In this document: piece after piece, positions 42,453 through 42,737 of the stretch
Layout: each line of letters starts with the position of its first letter
How positions within the stretch are numbered: position 1 is the stretch's first letter
Assembly (NCBI GenBank): GCA_000431215.1
Contig: HF985605.1
Coordinates: 1-42,737 of the forward strand
Direction: 5' to 3'
DNA from: Prevotella sp. CAG:1031
Lineage (GTDB): Bacteria > Bacteroidota > Bacteroidia > Bacteroidales > Muribaculaceae
Length of the DNA: 42,737 bases
Made by a program: the position numbers and the translations under genes
Notes under the pieces: model-generated
Told to the model about the DNA's origin: nothing
Database searches by the model: none
What the model saw: the letters and a program-made list of their open reading frames with translations, nothing else

Positions 42453-42737
42453 ATGACACCGAAGTCCAACAACCTCTTTCGCATACTGATATTTCTGGCC
42501 TCTACGGCTCTTCTGCTGTTTTTTCTGCCTCACGAATCGGCCAACGAATATACCTATGCCGTCAACCGCCCCTGGGCCTATTCGCTTTTGACGGCGCCTT
42601 TCGACATCCCCGTCCATCTCGACTCGGTCTCGGCCCGCGAGGTGAAAGATTCAATCGACGCAGCTTTCGAGCCTATTTATATGCGTGATCTCACGGTTGA
42701 GAAATCGATGGTCAGCCAGTTCGGAAGCCGTCTGAAC
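42453..42737 (+). CDS. PgpH-like 7TM-HD protein, N-terminal part (cut by window edge)
   Basis: The reading frame from the ATG at 42453 is open for 95 codons to the end of the window. It begins with a hydrophobic helix (about 8-25) followed by the segment EYTYAVNRPWAYSLLTAPFDIPVH, which matches my recollection of the N-terminal extracytoplasmic part of Bacteroidetes 7TM-HD (HDIG) proteins. PgpH proteins hydrolyse c-di-AMP. The catalytic HD domain would lie beyond the window, so the assignment rests on the N-terminus only. It starts 15 nt after the RelA/SpoT stop and is probably in the same transcript. Confidence 0.65.
   Translation, partial: MTPKSNNLFRILIFLASTALLLFFLPHESANEYTYAVNRPWAYSLLTAPFDIPVHLDSVSAREVKDSIDAAFEPIYMRDLTVEKSMVSQFGSRLN

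Overview
This window looks like a chromosomal segment of a GC-rich member of the Bacteroidales; Muribaculaceae is my best guess, but I cannot place the genus. The reasons are promoters of the Bacteroidetes type (TTTG, about 20 nt, then TAnnTTTG) in front of many genes, weak or absent Shine-Dalgarno sequences, many lipoproteins and outer-membrane proteins, an outer-membrane beta-barrel protein with a carboxypeptidase-regulatory domain, a TPR/transmembrane/LuxR regulator, a reverse rubrerythrin, and secreted proteins that share a C-terminal sorting-like tail. I see no phage, insertion sequence, CRISPR array, rRNA or tRNA.

Layout. 1-3304: an operon of a DUF4836-like lipoprotein, an ABC ATPase and an FtsX-type permease. 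3370-4428: trpS. 4492-11338: glycerol-3-phosphate module, with a DeoR/GlpR repressor divergent from glpA-glpB-glpC-glpT. 11339-12024: non-coding, with hairpins, a dispersed palindromic repeat and a putative promoter overlapped by a perfect inverted repeat. 12025-21792: two very large secreted proteins. The first is 2081 aa, helical, and ends in dockerin-like and cohesin-like modules. The second is 1144 aa, with two cohesin-like modules followed by seven alanine-rich repeats of about 102 aa. 21915-26738: porin, rbfA, a LolC/E-like permease, an OmpA-family lipoprotein and an unknown lipoprotein. 26793-26950: candidate small RNA. 27044-28708: unknown secreted protein and reverse rubrerythrin. 28807-35560: membrane-bound TPR/LuxR regulator divergent from a three-gene operon of secreted proteins, including a C10 (streptopain-like) protease. 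35753-42737: enolase, outer-membrane beta-barrel protein, bifunctional RelA/SpoT, and the start of a PgpH-like 7TM-HD protein cut by the window edge.

How the parts fit. The glp block would import glycerol-3-phosphate (GlpT), oxidise it at the membrane (GlpABC) and respond through GlpR; no glpK or glpF is present here. The 12-22 kb pair is the most unusual part: a dockerin-bearing and a cohesin-bearing surface protein encoded side by side, with codon use that suggests high expression, so a self-assembling surface structure is a reasonable but unproven reading. Five secreted proteins (12025, 18358, 30616, 32549, 34559) share a tail of the form YxLxGxR-x3-PxxG-...-K(V/I)(I/V), which suggests one common export or anchoring route. 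Non-coding structure is rich: three arrays of exactly four 9-bp units, two long palindromic dispersed repeats, and three promoters placed so close to their start codons that the transcripts may be leaderless.
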